The notes under the pieces were generated by a model. It was given only the letters and a program-made list of their open reading frames with translations. It had not been told where the DNA came from and ran no database searches. Below, piece by piece: positions 6,044 through 6,137 of a DNA stretch of 6,137 bases. The position numbers and the translations under genes are program-made. Each line of letters opens with the position of its first letter. Within the stretch, counting starts at the first letter, position 1. Source of the stretch: an uncultured Lacibacter sp. (GTDB taxonomy: Bacteria > Bacteroidota > Bacteroidia > Chitinophagales > Chitinophagaceae); assembly GCF_946479605.1 (NCBI RefSeq), contig NZ_CAMLGT010000229.1, forward strand, positions 1 to 6,137. Direction: 5' to 3'.

Positions 6044-6137
6044 GGGGGGGGGGGGGGGGCCCCCCCCAAAAAAAAAAAAAAAAAAGATATTAATTAAAAG
6101 AAACCCAAAAAAAAGTTAAGATTGTTAGTGGGTTATA
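6044..6137. other. Homopolymer composite and AT-rich right edge, probable artefact
   Basis: Sixteen G (6044-6059) abut eight C (6060-6067) and eighteen A (6068-6085), followed by 52 AT-rich bases with no recognisable gene or motif. Three pure homopolymers in direct succession do not resemble anything else in this window of moderate GC. They are best explained by sequencing or assembly error near a contig end. The sequence from about 6044 on should not be used to judge the upstream region or start of the membrane protein gene. Confidence 0.7.

Noticed and set aside
5907..6119. 70-codon plus-strand frame running through the homopolymers
   Set aside because: Its C-terminal half is just the translation of G, C and A runs, and its first half is antisense to the membrane protein gene.
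1..6137. Search for CRISPR arrays, IS ends, tRNA/rRNA genes, toxin-antitoxin pairs or a defence system
   Set aside because: No spaced direct repeats, transposase, tRNA-like cloverleaf or paired small genes were seen. All five genes fit ordinary chromosomal functions or an unassigned lipoprotein.

Overview
The window looks like ordinary chromosomal DNA from a member of the Bacteroidota, probably near the Chitinophagaceae (the family-level guess is weak). Three things point there. The TrmD carries the GGGAGM and GHYKGIDER variants I associate with this phylum. No gene has a clear Shine-Dalgarno sequence. Two starts are preceded by a TAnnTTTG-type -7 box, the form used by the Bacteroidota primary sigma factor. 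Nothing in the window marks a mobile element, phage, CRISPR or defence locus.

Layout from left to right: a strong hairpin terminator at the left edge (1-28); a minus-strand secreted dipeptidyl peptidase IV-type serine peptidase (44-2209); a 57-base divergent spacer; a plus-strand Hsp15-like S4 RNA-binding protein (2267-2653); a minus-strand lipoprotein of unknown function whose stop codon overlaps that of the S4 gene (2650-3615); a 192-base divergent spacer holding heptamer repeats and the trmD promoter; plus-strand trmD, best started at 3808 (to 4485); a 49-base convergent spacer almost filled by a perfect 18-bp hairpin; and a minus-strand multi-pass membrane protein resembling GT-C glycosyltransferases, best started at the ATG at 5986 (4535-5986). 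The right edge (about 6044-6137) is a G16-C8-A18 homopolymer composite followed by AT-rich sequence, and looks like a contig-end artefact.

The five genes alternate in strand, so there is no operon here and no sign that they form one system. Two (S4 protein and TrmD) serve RNA and translation quality. The other three act at or beyond the cell envelope (peptidase, lipoprotein, membrane glycosyltransferase). I did not find a convincing undescribed system. The features most worth following are the heptamer repeat array that runs into the trmD -7 box, the near-leaderless start layout shared by trmD and the glycosyltransferase gene, and the large palindrome between them.
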